A stretch of DNA of 64,000 bases from Holacanthus passer (taxonomy: Eukaryota; Chordata; Actinopteri; Pomacanthidae). Below the pieces are notes generated by a model, which saw only the letters and a program-made list of their open reading frames with translations, did not search any database and had not been told where the DNA came from. How positions within the stretch are numbered: position 1 is the stretch's first letter; each line of letters opens with the position of its first letter. Shown in pieces: positions 13,191 through 42,295 of the stretch. The stretch covers positions 1-64,000 of the forward strand of contig JAFREQ010000167.1 in NCBI GenBank assembly GCA_025331565.1, given 5' to 3'. A program made the translations under genes and the position numbers.

Positions 13191-13989
13191 GGAAAGTCAT
13201 AATGTCTAACCTGAATTATGATTCCGTGCCACATAGAATATTGTATTTATTGTGCCCTCAGCTTGGATTTCAGTGGGTGTGTTTGCTCAAAAAAAAGCTC
13301 TATGCTTTGTCTCATAGTGGCGTTTCACAGTTCATTGCTCTTGATGACCAGCCGTTGTCAGATGTAGATAATACGTTGTTTCATTGTCCGCTCAGTGTAC
13401 TGGAGCCAAGGTATGAGTTTCCCTGCCGTCATCACATCAATCTGCATTATCCAGCTGCAGGACATTTCAGCTTCACCACTGGTATTTGAACTAGCAGCGT
13501 CAGCCCAATGTCTCTGATCAGTTAAACTGCACAGTGGATTAATGAGGATTTTACTCCCCAGAGAGTCCTCACTCATCATTTTCTTACAGACAGCACTAAC
13601 ATATAATAACACGTTGTATGTTGTATGGTACTAGTATTCACTGAATGAAAGGTTATATGTAAGTGAGATGTGTGGCAGTGCTGCATCAACATCAGCATCA
13701 CATTGTATATTTAATTTGTTACGGTCAGAAAATGAGTAACATCTGAAAATGAAAATAATGTTTGGTTTGTGTTTTGACTAATTGCATGTGTTTTCTTAAG
13801 CTTGTGTTGAGCTCTCAGGGCCACCATACATCTGCAGATGCATGAATAAGATAGCCAGCAGGGCAGCCACTTGTGCTTCAGCAACATCCCAACATGAAAT
13901 CAGCTCCATTCAGGACCTGATAAACATTTGAACTGTTGCAGAGTAAATAATGGAAAACATCTGAGATTTGATATGAGTGACTGAGTGAG

Positions 13990-15065
13990 TACACTCTAAC
14001 AGCAACAACTGGACTGAACAATCCAGACCCTCTCACTGTTTACATTATGCGCAACACCACTGTTTACATGTTCTACATTTTTATGTGCATACTGTGTTAC
14101 GGCAGTTCAATATTAGGACCCAAAGACAGACACAACCTGGAGACAGAATAGTTTTGACAGTTTATTTTGGGTAGAAGAAACCAGGCTAAAGGCTTGTCTG
14201 GGGTGGTCTGGCTGAGGTGGACGGGTACAGCTGAGCAGGGCAGGCGGAGGAGTCGAAGGTGGATACCAAACAGGCTGCTGAAGACTGAAGGCAGGTTGAA
14301 GCTTAAATTGTGGTGGAGAAGGTGTGGAGGATCTCAAGCACAGAGAAAAAAGGTTAAACTGAAGTCCAGGAACAAACACCAAAAAAATACAAATGATCAA
14401 AAGTCGTCTCAGGAAAAGAGGCCTAGAGGTCTGTACCACAGCGGAGACTGAGCGATCTGGCCGAGTCTGGATATCTGAGCCAGGGTTATATACTGCAGGG
14501 CTTGATGAGGAGATTAGGTGCAGGTGAGGAGAGTCAGCAGCTGCAGAAGATCAGATGGGCAGGCAGGAGGAGGAAACCCAGAAGCCCACACCCAGCAACA
14601 CAGAGACAGACTGAGACACACATGACACACTGTGCAATATTACTGTTTACAACACTGCGATATCCCTGTTGACATACCCTTTACATACTGTGAACACCAT
14701 TGTTTACATGTTTACATTACATGCATACTGTGCAATATTTCTGCTGTTGTTTACGTAATGTGCAATATTCCACGTACACATTACATGTTGCATAGCGCAC
14801 TTTTTACTTTTTAACTTTTGAATGTTTTTTAACTTTTTAATTTATATACTTATATTCCTTGTTTATTATGTTACTTTTTTTATTACCTTTATTCTTTTGT
14901 AAATTTGCCCACTGTGGGATGAATAAAGGTATATCTTATGTTATCTTCTATTTTTGTTACTGTCGTGAAGGGAAAGGACAAAAGAAGAATTTCATTGTAT
15001 GGTGTAACCACCGTGTTGCTTACTGTGCATATGACAATAAAACGTCTTGATATCTTGATCTTGAC
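13990..15065 (+). mobile_element. LINE 3' UTR, split by an insertion
   Basis: Sequence before 14096 (CACTGTTTACATT, CATACTGTG) and after 14629 (CACTGTGCAATATT, CATACTGTGCAATATT) is alike. It continues to GTGGGATGAATAAAGG at about 14917 and a second tail, CATATGACAATAAAACG, at about 15030. This fits one old LINE 3' UTR interrupted by another element, or two stacked tails. Confidence 0.5.
14097..14634. mobile_element. element inserted into the LINE 3' UTR
   Basis: The block begins TTACGGCAGTTCAATATTAG and ends ACTGAGACACACATGACAC. It is flanked by ACTGTG on both sides (14091-14096 and 14629-14634), and the 8-mers ATACTGTG and ACACTGTG match at 7 of 8 positions, a possible target-site duplication. 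It resembles a family often seen in fish with GGAACAAACACC-like and TATACTGCAGGGCTTG-like phrases. No coding capacity is visible; it is a non-autonomous element. Confidence 0.5.
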
Positions 15066-15092
15066 CTTGAGTATGGTGAGTATGTTGTTACA

Positions 15093-15128
15093 CACTGATC
15101 CTGAAAGCATCAGCTTTCAGGATCAGTG
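15093..15128. repeat. perfect 16-bp inverted repeat with 4-base loop
   Basis: CACTGATCCTGAAAGC and its exact reverse complement flank an ATCA loop. It lies directly after a LINE tail. As RNA or single-stranded DNA it would form a stable hairpin. Confidence 0.95.
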
Positions 15129-15639
15129 CTTTCAGCCACCTACAAGCATTGTGGTCAAGTCTTAAAGAACTGTGTTGCATTCTGGATAACTATGGACTGA
15201 CTTAGGGTGTGACAGAGCCCAGACACTGGGGAACCAACAATCTGATTCACCGGATCGGGATCTGTGCCGATCTGGATCTTATTAAGTGGATCAGGTATCG
15301 GCCATGATGCAACTGAGCCACACATAATACAATTTCTTTGTCAATGTCCTTATCATGGTAAATATTTCCACTATCAGTTACACTCATTCAGTCGCTGAGA
15401 ACTGCTGACATTGTTTTCAGTGCCACAGCAATCCATCCTCATGTTATCTAATGTGATATAGGCCTACTGATATACTCTGCATTGGCAAAGGTATCAGACT
15501 CTGCAACAGGAGGGAAAGTCTTTACATTTCTATGGTTATGGTGACCACCACACAACCACTGAGACTGCTTTTGTTAAGGTCTTGACATCCACTTAAATAC
15601 AGACAGTGGCAAATTTGAACCTTTGTGTTATTAGATATC

Positions 15640-16530
15640 AGTGCAGGAGAGCTGGGTAGGACTAGTTTTGGATCCTGTTTGCAGGACAGGGACTATTTTG
15701 TGTCGACCTGCACACACATCTGAATGTACAAACATCATGTGGAGTTTTCCATGGCTCTATTCTTCTGTTCAACATCTACATGCTCAATAGCTCCGATTAT
15801 GCAAAACAAAAAAAAACCTAGCCACAGTTTTTGCAGATTTAGGTAACAGTGACAATGATCCCATATAATAATTGAGCAATGGAGCATTAGAGCATATCTG
15901 ACTAAGTCAGCTCACCCTTAATGCCTCGTGTTAAAGACCACAAACCAGGCTAGAAATCTTGGTGTGATCATGGGCTCAGTCTTGAACAGCCACATTAAGA
16001 GAGTTACAAAATCATCCTTCTATCACCATATACCAAGAATTAAAGGACTTATGTCTGAGCAGGATTTAGAAAAACTTGTCCATGCATTAATCATTAGTAA
16101 GTTTGACTACTGTCATTTTGTCTGTACAGGTCTCTCTAAAGCATCGATCAGACTGCTGCAGCTGATTCTATGCTGTAACTAGAGTCTTCACTAAGACCAG
16201 GAGAGACCACATCAGTCCAGTTCTCAGATCTTTACACTGACTTCCTGTGTGTCAAAGAACCGATTTTAAAATTAACTGGTAGTTTCTAAAGCACTGACTG
16301 GTTTAGGGCCAAAATACATTTCTGATCTGATACTCCGTTATGAACTGTACAGACCTCCCTGGTCTAGGACAGGTCTGCTTACTGTCCCCAGGGTCCAAAC
16401 TAAACATGGGGAAGCAGCATTCAGCTTCTATGAACCACGTATCTGGAACAAACTCCCAGAAAAACTTGAGGTCTGACCTAACTGTCTTTTAAATCAAGGC
16501 TCACAACTTTTCTGTCTTGGCCTCTACAAA
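15640..16530 (+). mobile_element. degraded L2/CR1-type LINE, reverse transcriptase C-terminus
   Basis: This is a retrotransposon remnant. Near 15735 a frame reads GVFHGS then LLFNIYML, the RT palm region. At 15945-16130 NLGVIMGSVLNSHI and SKFDYCHFVCTGLSKAS match the L2/CR1 pattern LGV-x-MD...LDYCN-x-L-x-GLP. At about 16200-16470, in shifted frames, remnants of RRDHISPVLRSLH, LPV and GEAAFSFYEPRIWNKLP-type motifs occur. Several frameshifts and stops break it, so it is inactive. It is 5'-truncated, as is usual for LINEs. Confidence 0.85.
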
Positions 16531-18750
16531 TATTTCCTCATCTTTGAGTGATGAAGGTAAAACAGTTCTAACATCTCTATCCAAGCACTTTCACACACGT
16601 GTTATCAGACTGTAAGCCACACTGTCACTGTTATCTTGAACCTGATTAATGGAGGTCCATTATACATTATCAACGCCTCATTCAACCAAACATCATCCTA
16701 ATTAATCTTAATGACTCACCTAAATTCAGCTCATTAAATCAAGTGGGTGAAGTCGTTTTGTAACTTCCTAATTGAACCAGCAGTTTCAAAACATTTTATT
16801 CAAAGGCAATTGCATGTTAATGTTGATTTCTTTACATGCATTTAAACACAGAATACAGACTATCTTGTGTGATCATGCAGTGGAAACTAAATACTCCCTT
16901 ACATGTGGAGATGTTATTAAGGTTTAGCGCTGTGTGGGATTTCTACAGGAAAAATGAATCTCTGTTGTAATTATTTTCACTCCAGACTGTCCTCTATAAA
17001 GCTGAATAAAGACAGCAAGTCATCTGTTTTCTTTCATATTGAAATAAACCATTTTACCTTCAGCAGTCAGCAGAAGTTATGTGATTATCTTCATCCATCC
17101 TCCTGTTCTTCAGTGCTTCTGTCCATCCATCCATCCATCCATCCATCCATGTCCGTCTGTTTTGTTGTGTTTGTTTGTCTTTGATCTCAAAATATAATAA
17201 TTGTGTGTTTTACTGTAATTTGCCATTGACGACTGACTCCTTAGTCCTCTTGACCAGCTGGTAGGAACTGCAAGTGATCGGCAATTCAGTTTGTAATCTG
17301 GTTTCCACTTAGCGATAATGTGCATTGTAGTCACATTAGTGTTGGCAGATTCTTTTGTTGGTTTTATATGGATTGACAGTTATTAACAAGGGGGCACAGG
17401 GTTTTCACAGGTGGGCACTCCTTTTACATGGTCATAGATTGGACAGACAGGAGGTGTCCCTTTACTGAGAATTGATCCCTTCCCTTGGACCAATCTGAAC
17501 TGGGTATTCAATGTACAGTCCCATTATAACACACACATATGCCAGTGAATCATTCTAACCACAATTAAATGGTCTACCAATCACTTTCTGCACTGTGCGT
17601 CCAAAGGGGCATGAAGAGTAAGCTGTTCTGGCAAGATCCCACAGAAAATGAAAGTTAAACAGCAAGAACAAATATGGAATCCCAAATATTTTATCTTATA
17701 CACATTCAGAGTGACAGAATGATGGTACAGACTCACTGCAGCTTATACTATCAAACGCATCCAGCTTACGTCTCAAAGCCAGCTGATTTTGGTGCTAGAA
17801 ATGTTCAAATATCCACAGCGGAAGACATGTAGTTGTAGTGTTAATCAAATGAAACCTCAATGTCAGTAGAGCTACGTCTCACTTGCTCCCTCTAAATGGC
17901 CTCACATGTCAGAGGCTCTTTAGTAGTAGCGTGTTTATGAAAGCCTTCATTAGATGCAATCACATGCTTCCAGCAGCAATATCTACTCATGGCGAAAACT
18001 AAATCAACATATGGTTAACATTAAACTGAGGTCATAAAGCAGCAATTGTTTGAGGTTTTGGGAAATATAAAATTTTAATGTCTTTAAAAATAATATATTG
18101 GATAAATAATTTTGAATCAGTCATATATACTATGTGAAAAGGAATGTGTAGCCTAAATAGCAGGAGGGATTCTGCAGTAAAGACTTCACTCTTCAGTCAA
18201 ATTCATCAGTTATGCATAAATGAAACACTCATGTGATCAAACCACACCAATATAGTCCCGATATATCTCAAGTGTTAAACTATACTATTTGCTTTTTTTC
18301 CCCGCTGATACATTTTTGCTAATTTAGTCATGAATATTTAAAGTCATAGAAAAATACTTTGAAACCAAGTTTTAAGCATCATGTAGGTTGGTTGTCAAAA
18401 TGGCGTCATGTTTATTTCAGAGAATATGGATGATTTCATCCAAAATAATGCTCCAGCTGCAACCAGCCGCTATAAATCTCAAAGTCTTATATGTTGTTAC
18501 TCTAGGCGTACTCTTAGTGTATTAATGATGTTTAGTAACATGCCTGGACTGCTCTACACCTAAAGATGATACTTGTTTTGAGCAGTTCGGAAAATGGACA
18601 TTGGGTGGACTGCCTGCCTCATCAGTGAGTCCATATGTACAAATGCACAACCTGAGTGGTGTTTCTCTGTAAATATCACCCTGGACCTTAGAGAGACAAA
18701 AGCCTCTCGATTCACAGGAGCAATAAAGACAGACACGAGTGCAAATAGGG
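16531..18750. other. intergenic downstream of snap25, no gene recognised
   Basis: Contains the ATCC microsatellite at 17122-17150. Otherwise A/T-rich. No convergent gene, such as the mkks expected from mammalian synteny, could be seen. Confidence 0.55.
17122..17150 (+). repeat. TCCA microsatellite
   Basis: About seven TCCA units. A second array of the same unit lies at 43571-43591. Confidence 0.95.
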
Positions 18751-18756
18751 TTTATT
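18751..18756 (-). terminator. candidate distal poly(A) signal of snap25
   Basis: Plus-strand TTTATT reads AATAAA on the minus strand, about 1.5 kb past the stop codon. Competing hexamers at 19139 and 19502 would give shorter UTRs, so alternative polyadenylation is possible. Confidence 0.4.
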
Positions 18757-19917
18757 ACTTTTAATCAATTCAGCTAGCTACAAAATGTCCACCACTTCAC
18801 ACACTGACAGGATACAGAGAGGGAGTCTTTAATATTACATGCGTTGAGGACATCAATCTCACGGTTGAACCTATTGTGTCATTCAGGTTTAGGTATTTAA
18901 TCACCTTACTCTAACTACTCGACATTTTGGCGATTTGGTGTGCATAGCTCTAAAGTACAGAAGCAACAAAAAACCCTTTTGTATGTATTTTTTGTTTCGG
19001 AGTATAGTTATTGTTATTCAATATTATCATTATTTTTACCAATAACAAACCACACGGGGAGAATAAACTTACAGATACAGTCTTCTTATAAAAGTAAGGT
19101 CTCTCAGAAATATGCGTCTTTGCTTTACATTGCAAACGTTTATTTTTTTTTTCAGAGCATCCAAAACCTATGTTACAGTACACAACCAGTCCTCATCTTT
19201 CAGCACATAATCAACAACTTCATCATTGAACTGCATAATCATTTAGAAAACAGGTCATTTTTTGCAATACAACCCCAAGTCCTCATATTTTTTTCGTCTT
19301 CGTCTCACTTTTTTGATCCCTTTTGCATTATTTTACAACAAGATGGTCACAGTCGGTAAATATATCGAGACAAAAAGAGTGGCACTATTGCAAACTTGCA
19401 GGAGTATGGAACGATCAACTGTGTCCTAATACTGAGCATGCGTTTTGTCAATTTGCTACTGCCATGTTATCATTTTTTATATATATTTTTCAGACAGGTT
19501 TTATTTATAAGACTAAAATCTACCATTTGTCATGCAGAGAACGCACAATTCACATCACTTGGAATGCAATGTCTAATACAGCTACAGAGAGTCTAGTTGC
19601 ACATTGTCTAAACAGTAACTCAGTATGATTGCGATGAGGGAAAATGTACCAACGACTGCCTTTTGATTGTAAGTGCTCTTTGCGATCCCATTCGTCTGTA
19701 CTGTCGCTCAGTAAATCTCATGTTACTCATGTTTTTCCTGCCAGTCTTCTCCCTTTTGTTGTGACAACACCAAAATAAGGAGCATGACAGTAGCCTAAAT
19801 GGTATGACACAGTTTTACTAAGACGATACTGAGATACTGAAAAGGAAAAAGAATAAAAACAAACAGCTTGTATAGCATTCCTATTATATACTTGTCATCC
19901 AGAGCAGTATACTTTTA

Positions 19918-19979
19918 TGTATATATATATATAATATATGATATATGATAATATATGATATATTTATATATATATATGT
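19918..19979. repeat. TA-rich block in the snap25 3' UTR
   Basis: TA dinucleotides with interspersed ATATATGAT-type units repeated about three times. Self-complementary, so it could fold in the mRNA. Confidence 0.85.
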
Positions 19980-20266
19980 TTTTTTGATAAAGAGAATAAA
20001 AACTTCACAGGTGAGCTAGAGAGCCATCAAGTCAGCACTATATACAACCTTTGGAAAGAATGATATACGGAGTATAAGAAATCATCTTTTTACGAGGACA
20101 ATCATCTTGAAAAAGCTCGACAGACGACACACAGAACAACATTTACAATGGGGAGGGGAGGTGATATGTGCATGTGTGCAAACCTAGAAGGTCAATACCA
20201 TGATGAAAGCATGTCAGCGCCTGTCGACGTGCGGCGCGGGACGCCCACGCTTTGAGCTGAGGGCGT

Positions 20267-37837
<17,571 letters not shown>

Positions 37838-38219
37838 GGCTGCTGGATGTGGGGGGTGGAGAAGGTCTCCAACAGGGAAGAGAAGATCCTAGTGGGAATT
37901 CGGGGAGGGCTGGAAGAGAGACGAAACACAAGAAAACGGATTGGTGAATGCTGCGGCACAAACAGCTGAGTACTCAGGGCGATGGATAAGTTGGATGATT
38001 TGACATTTGACTATTGAAATAGAAATGAGCTGGCTTTTGGTTTTTGGAAAGTCAACAAAATTAGGAGACGGCTTCAAAACTGTGGCGTAGCAATGAGGGA
38101 AATCAAACCCTGACATGCACCTGTGACAGCAAACCCTCAGCATCATACATTTATGGACCTTCTATCTCTCTGAGCAGTGAGAATACTTTGGTACAGTTGG
38201 TGCCAGTAAATGGAGGAGG

Positions 38220-38285
38220 ATATTTGCAGAAGAATATCAGGCTCAGACCGGCCGGTGCTGACAGAAAATTTGAAGGATTATCCAA
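38220..38285 (+). repeat. direct repeat, copy 1
   Basis: ATATTTGCAGAAGAATATCA, GGCTCAGACCGG and TTTGAAGGATTA match, with substitutions and small indels, the copy at 38768-38828. Confidence 0.7.
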
Positions 38286-38767
38286 AAAGATTATGCGCAT
38301 GTTTCTAGAAATGCATACTTACATTCGCTAATTGTCTTTTGGCTTGTTCAACACAAACTCAGACTAATTCAACAGCGATTCGTCCTATAATTCCTGTTTA
38401 TCTATTCAGTTTAAATGCATCCATCATCACACATGTGCCCTGTCAAGATGCCCTTGAACAAGGTGATACCCTCCTCTCTACCCACTGGCTGCAAGTCGCT
38501 CCTGATAACAGCAGCAGCTAAAGTCGAAGGTGCAAAACCTGAAATATATTCTAGAAGGCTGAGAAGAAAAATGAGAGAATTAAAGAGCGTGGCATGCAAC
38601 AAATAGGCCAAATGAAATTGGATCAAATAAGTCATACAGTGAAGAAAGTAAAAGAGGTAGCCAACTGGCTCTCTGTTTACTCTCTGTTTACTGTTGCAGG
38701 CTGTATAATGGAGGATTAAGAAGCAGCAGCATTGGTTGAGGAATGAATAGGAAGTGAGCAGGCAGCT

Positions 38768-38828
38768 GATGTTTGCAGAGGAATGCCAGTCTCAGACAGG
38801 GGTGACTGGGATTTTGGAGGATTAACCA
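38768..38828 (+). repeat. direct repeat, copy 2
   Basis: ATGTTTGCAGAGGAATGCCA, GTCTCAGACAGG and TTTGGAGGATTA correspond in order to copy 1, about 550 bp away. Confidence 0.7.
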
Positions 38829-41800
38829 CAGAGAGACATAAACAGCCTGTTAGCCCTGTAGCTGTGATCCTGAGAGGCTAGTATCACAAGCCAGACAGTC
38901 GGCCATCTCCAGATGTATGATCACTGGCAGCCAAAGGTGATTATGAAACTATTTGTCACATGTAAGATGAATTAATGATTATTAGTGAATATAGCTACAA
39001 GATATTCTTACAAATTAGCATGTTAAACCCTTTAAGAATCAAATATAATTCCTCTCCATTGTTATCTAACTAAGTAATAATCCTGCTACAAAAATGTCCT
39101 TTTCTGAATCATTGGCTGGGGTTGAAATATTTTTTTCTGAACATCCTCAGGCAAACAAAAAGGTGATGCGTGTATAAAAAAAGCTTTGTTAACTGATATT
39201 TTTGATATTAACACTGAATCAAATGCCTAACATACATGAGGACCACTACCAATCCTACTGAGAATCAACACCATGCTGAAGATCTAGAAAGGGTTTCAGT
39301 TGCTTTGGCTCCTTGTTTTGGAGGGTCATGGCTCTCATTCCCGCACCAATTTCAGGCAAAGTCCGTACAGGCCAAGTGTATCCTCTGACTTAAATACTTA
39401 GTGGTTAGTGGTGAGTCAGTATTGGATTTAAATTGTCAGCTGGAGAGAAACACAATGGCAACTTTTAAAGCAAACTGTACATTAGGGCTGTTTTCTTTGA
39501 TTATCTGTCTGCCCTCGAATGGTCTAATATTGCTTGGTGGAGCTTTGAAATGAAATTTAAAAAAATGTATCACACCTTTGGTTCTGTTTTAACAGCTTAA
39601 GGTTTCTTATAATTCAAAGCAGCTATTAGCACTATTTTCATATTAATTTCAAATTCACATGTTTGTGAAAGGTGTCGCTCGTAGCGACAGACTTATTCAA
39701 ATTATCACCCTACAGTGCTTCTCAGCTGTACAGTGCCGTTTTAGCATCTTTCAGCTCATTGTTTTGGTTTTCCAAATCTGCAACTTCACTGTGGTGGTTC
39801 ACTCTTACTGCTTTCATCAACACCAGCAACAGCAGGCAGCTCTTATAAAGAAAAAACTCTATAAGGTGCAGGTACTAAAGTGGGTTAAAGTAGCACAATA
39901 ACACAATCAGTAGTTGACATTTGGGCTCTTTTGAAGGAGCAAACTGCACTATCTTAATGTACTTGTGACAAGCTTTCACATTGCAAATCTGTTATTTCAG
40001 TCTGTATTGATTAAAGTTATTAGTAATAAGCTAAATGCATTGCTTGCAAAAGAAAATAGAGGAACGACACACCTAAACAGACCATTCAGTCCATTTGCAA
40101 CCCTTGAAACATTAATGCCCTACACGCTGTACTCCTAAATGACATTTTAAAAGATACACAGATTAAAGGCAATCCACCAGATTTACCTTCAAAAGCCAGG
40201 GATTTCAAGTAATTAAGTATCTCAATAACGCCACTATTTTTTGCAATTCAAAAGAACTGAGACTGAAATAATACTGACACAGAAAAAAACTCATACAATA
40301 AGACAATCACATGATTTTCGATGATAACTACAGAAAAAGCAGTCTGAATCTTAACACCACAGCAAGATATAAAGACTGATCAAGTCAGGACTGAGGATCT
40401 GCGTATCATCTTGGACAGACGGCTTTGTCCCACCTGGACCCCACCTCATGTCTCATCTTGGTGACTGAGCGAGAGCTGTGGTTGATATTCTGCCTCAGAG
40501 GCTGTACCTTCTGCATTAACTTCACCCACTGGTGTGTCCAGAGGTGCTCACAACAACATCTGCTGGCCACATACACAGGATATGAAGGCATTTTTTACTG
40601 CCATGGCAATATCACAGCACATCACGGTCTGAATCATTAAAGCCTCCCTGGGTCTATAGATTCATCTGCATTCATCTCCGCAGATGGATTCAGTCACGAA
40701 CATGTCCTCAGATCAACAGCGGCAGCATAATGATTAAATCCTGCACTATGAACAGGCTCCTGTTTATTATGCCATTATTCAGAAGCCAGTTTATCTGAAG
40801 GTGAGAAAACTGCTGACTTACTCAAAAGTCCTTCCACTATTTTGCAGAGAGGATGTGCATGTTAAATCAGTCACAGTTATATTTATGCATCACATTTATT
40901 CCATCTCTCCCTGCTCTGATGTCTCTGATTCGTCTAACTCGCTCCTTTCTCCTCGCTGTCCTGCATCGCTTCACAACAGCGGCGGCCATGTTGGGTTACA
41001 TAAACCTCCAACCGGACTGTGCAGGGCTTAATGTCTGAATCGAGTCAGATCTTCAGAACGACTCGCTGAGCAAAGAGAGGGCATCGTCGCCTGCCTGTCC
41101 AGTTACATAACCAAATTCAGGCAATTAAGTTTTAACAGGCCACACTGACCTTTTACTTTATGTCTCAATTACAAGCTTCAGCATTTTGCATCTTAGCTGC
41201 CCTCAGCACTGCCTGTTTCAACACTAGAACGAGTTCATCATCAGACATTTTCAAGAATAGATGCATAATACTGGTGGAGCCGGCTTATGTAATAAATGCT
41301 TTTATAATCAATGCATTACAGCTGAAGTGAATAATTTATGATAATACTGACCAGTGCATGTAGGTTCAGTACAGACTAGCAATGAAAACAAGTAGTTACT
41401 AGAAAAGAAGCGTTCAGATTTATATATATAAAAACAACTTTATATTCAATTATTCATTGAACAAATTTGTAGAATGGATCTAAAATTTGCCGTATTTTAA
41501 TTAAGAAACTTTAAATTTTAAAATTCAAACTCTAGGCTCACTCCCAAGGCTTTTCCCAGAGGTTTTGACTGAATCCCATGGACTTCCTTGGTGAATGACC
41601 TGTTCTGTACCTAGGTCATGTAATGTCAATGTCAATGTGAGAATATTTTTCTACAAATACTGGCTTTTGTTTATCATTAGCTATTTTGTAATTCAGAGCA
41701 GTCATATGATAAAAATTCTGGAATGTCTTTGGTATATCTATTGTTGCTGCTGCTAAATTTCAAATATGAATAAATGTATCAAAGTGAAAACTAAAACAAA

Positions 41801-42039
41801 TTGAAATACAATCATATCAATTTGAGTCTGTCTTGTCCACTCCAGGTACCTACAGCAACTTGTGTTGCATGGATATTAAACTGTAAAATTTGTGCTCTCT
41901 TCCAGTAAATTTGCTCATTTAACATTTTCGTGTCCTGACCAGGGGCTCTGTGTTCAAGTCTACTGCACAGGAGTGTCTCTAATACAGAAACTGGGGCCAA
42001 TTATTACAAACCAAGATGCCAATTCGATGGACAGCTGAG

Positions 42040-42295
42040 CTCATCAGTTGAGGCTGATCAACCAGAAAGGTAAGAAACGAGGGGTTACACCAATTCTGAC
42101 TTTTTTATCCAGACCAACTAGTGTAAAGTGTAATCCCTGCTCGCATACAGCAACGTAAGTAACAATGTGTTGCCTCTGAGAGATACCATTACGAGGATCA
42201 AACCGATGACCTTTGAGTAACAGAATCTTCAACCAGCAGGCTGCCCTGTCATCCATGAAAAGCTCCCTCCCAAAGGACACTCATTTATCTGGAGC
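42040..42295 (-). mobile_element. tRNA-derived SINE
   Basis: On the minus strand, GGCAGCCTGCTGGTTGAAG (A-box-like) is followed about 35 bases later by ATCGGTTTGATCCTC (a B-box: GGTTTGATCC), and then by a body that includes GTCTGGATAAAAAAGTC, recalling the CTGGATAAAAGCGTCTGC core of several fish SINEs. No poly(A) tail is clear. Its orientation is the same as snap25. Confidence 0.65.

Larger units (their letters stand above)
18751..20266 (-). other. snap25: snap25 3' untranslated region
   Basis: From the stop codon the minus strand is A/T-rich and shows no coding potential that fits a family. Possible AATAAA signals on the minus strand lie at about 19502-19507, 19139-19144 and 18751-18756. The last would give a 3' UTR of about 1.5 kb, similar to the roughly 1.2 kb of the mammalian gene. 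A TA-rich block at 19918-19979 could fold in the RNA. The true 3' end cannot be fixed from sequence alone. Confidence 0.65.

Noticed and set aside
18940..19359. 139-codon open frame, plus strand
   Set aside because: It is antisense to the A/T-rich snap25 3' UTR. T-rich sequence gives hydrophobic frames by chance.
41930..41965. B-box-like GTGTTCAAGTC suggesting a tRNA or second SINE
   Set aside because: No matching A-box or cloverleaf arms could be drawn; a lone B-box-like match is common.
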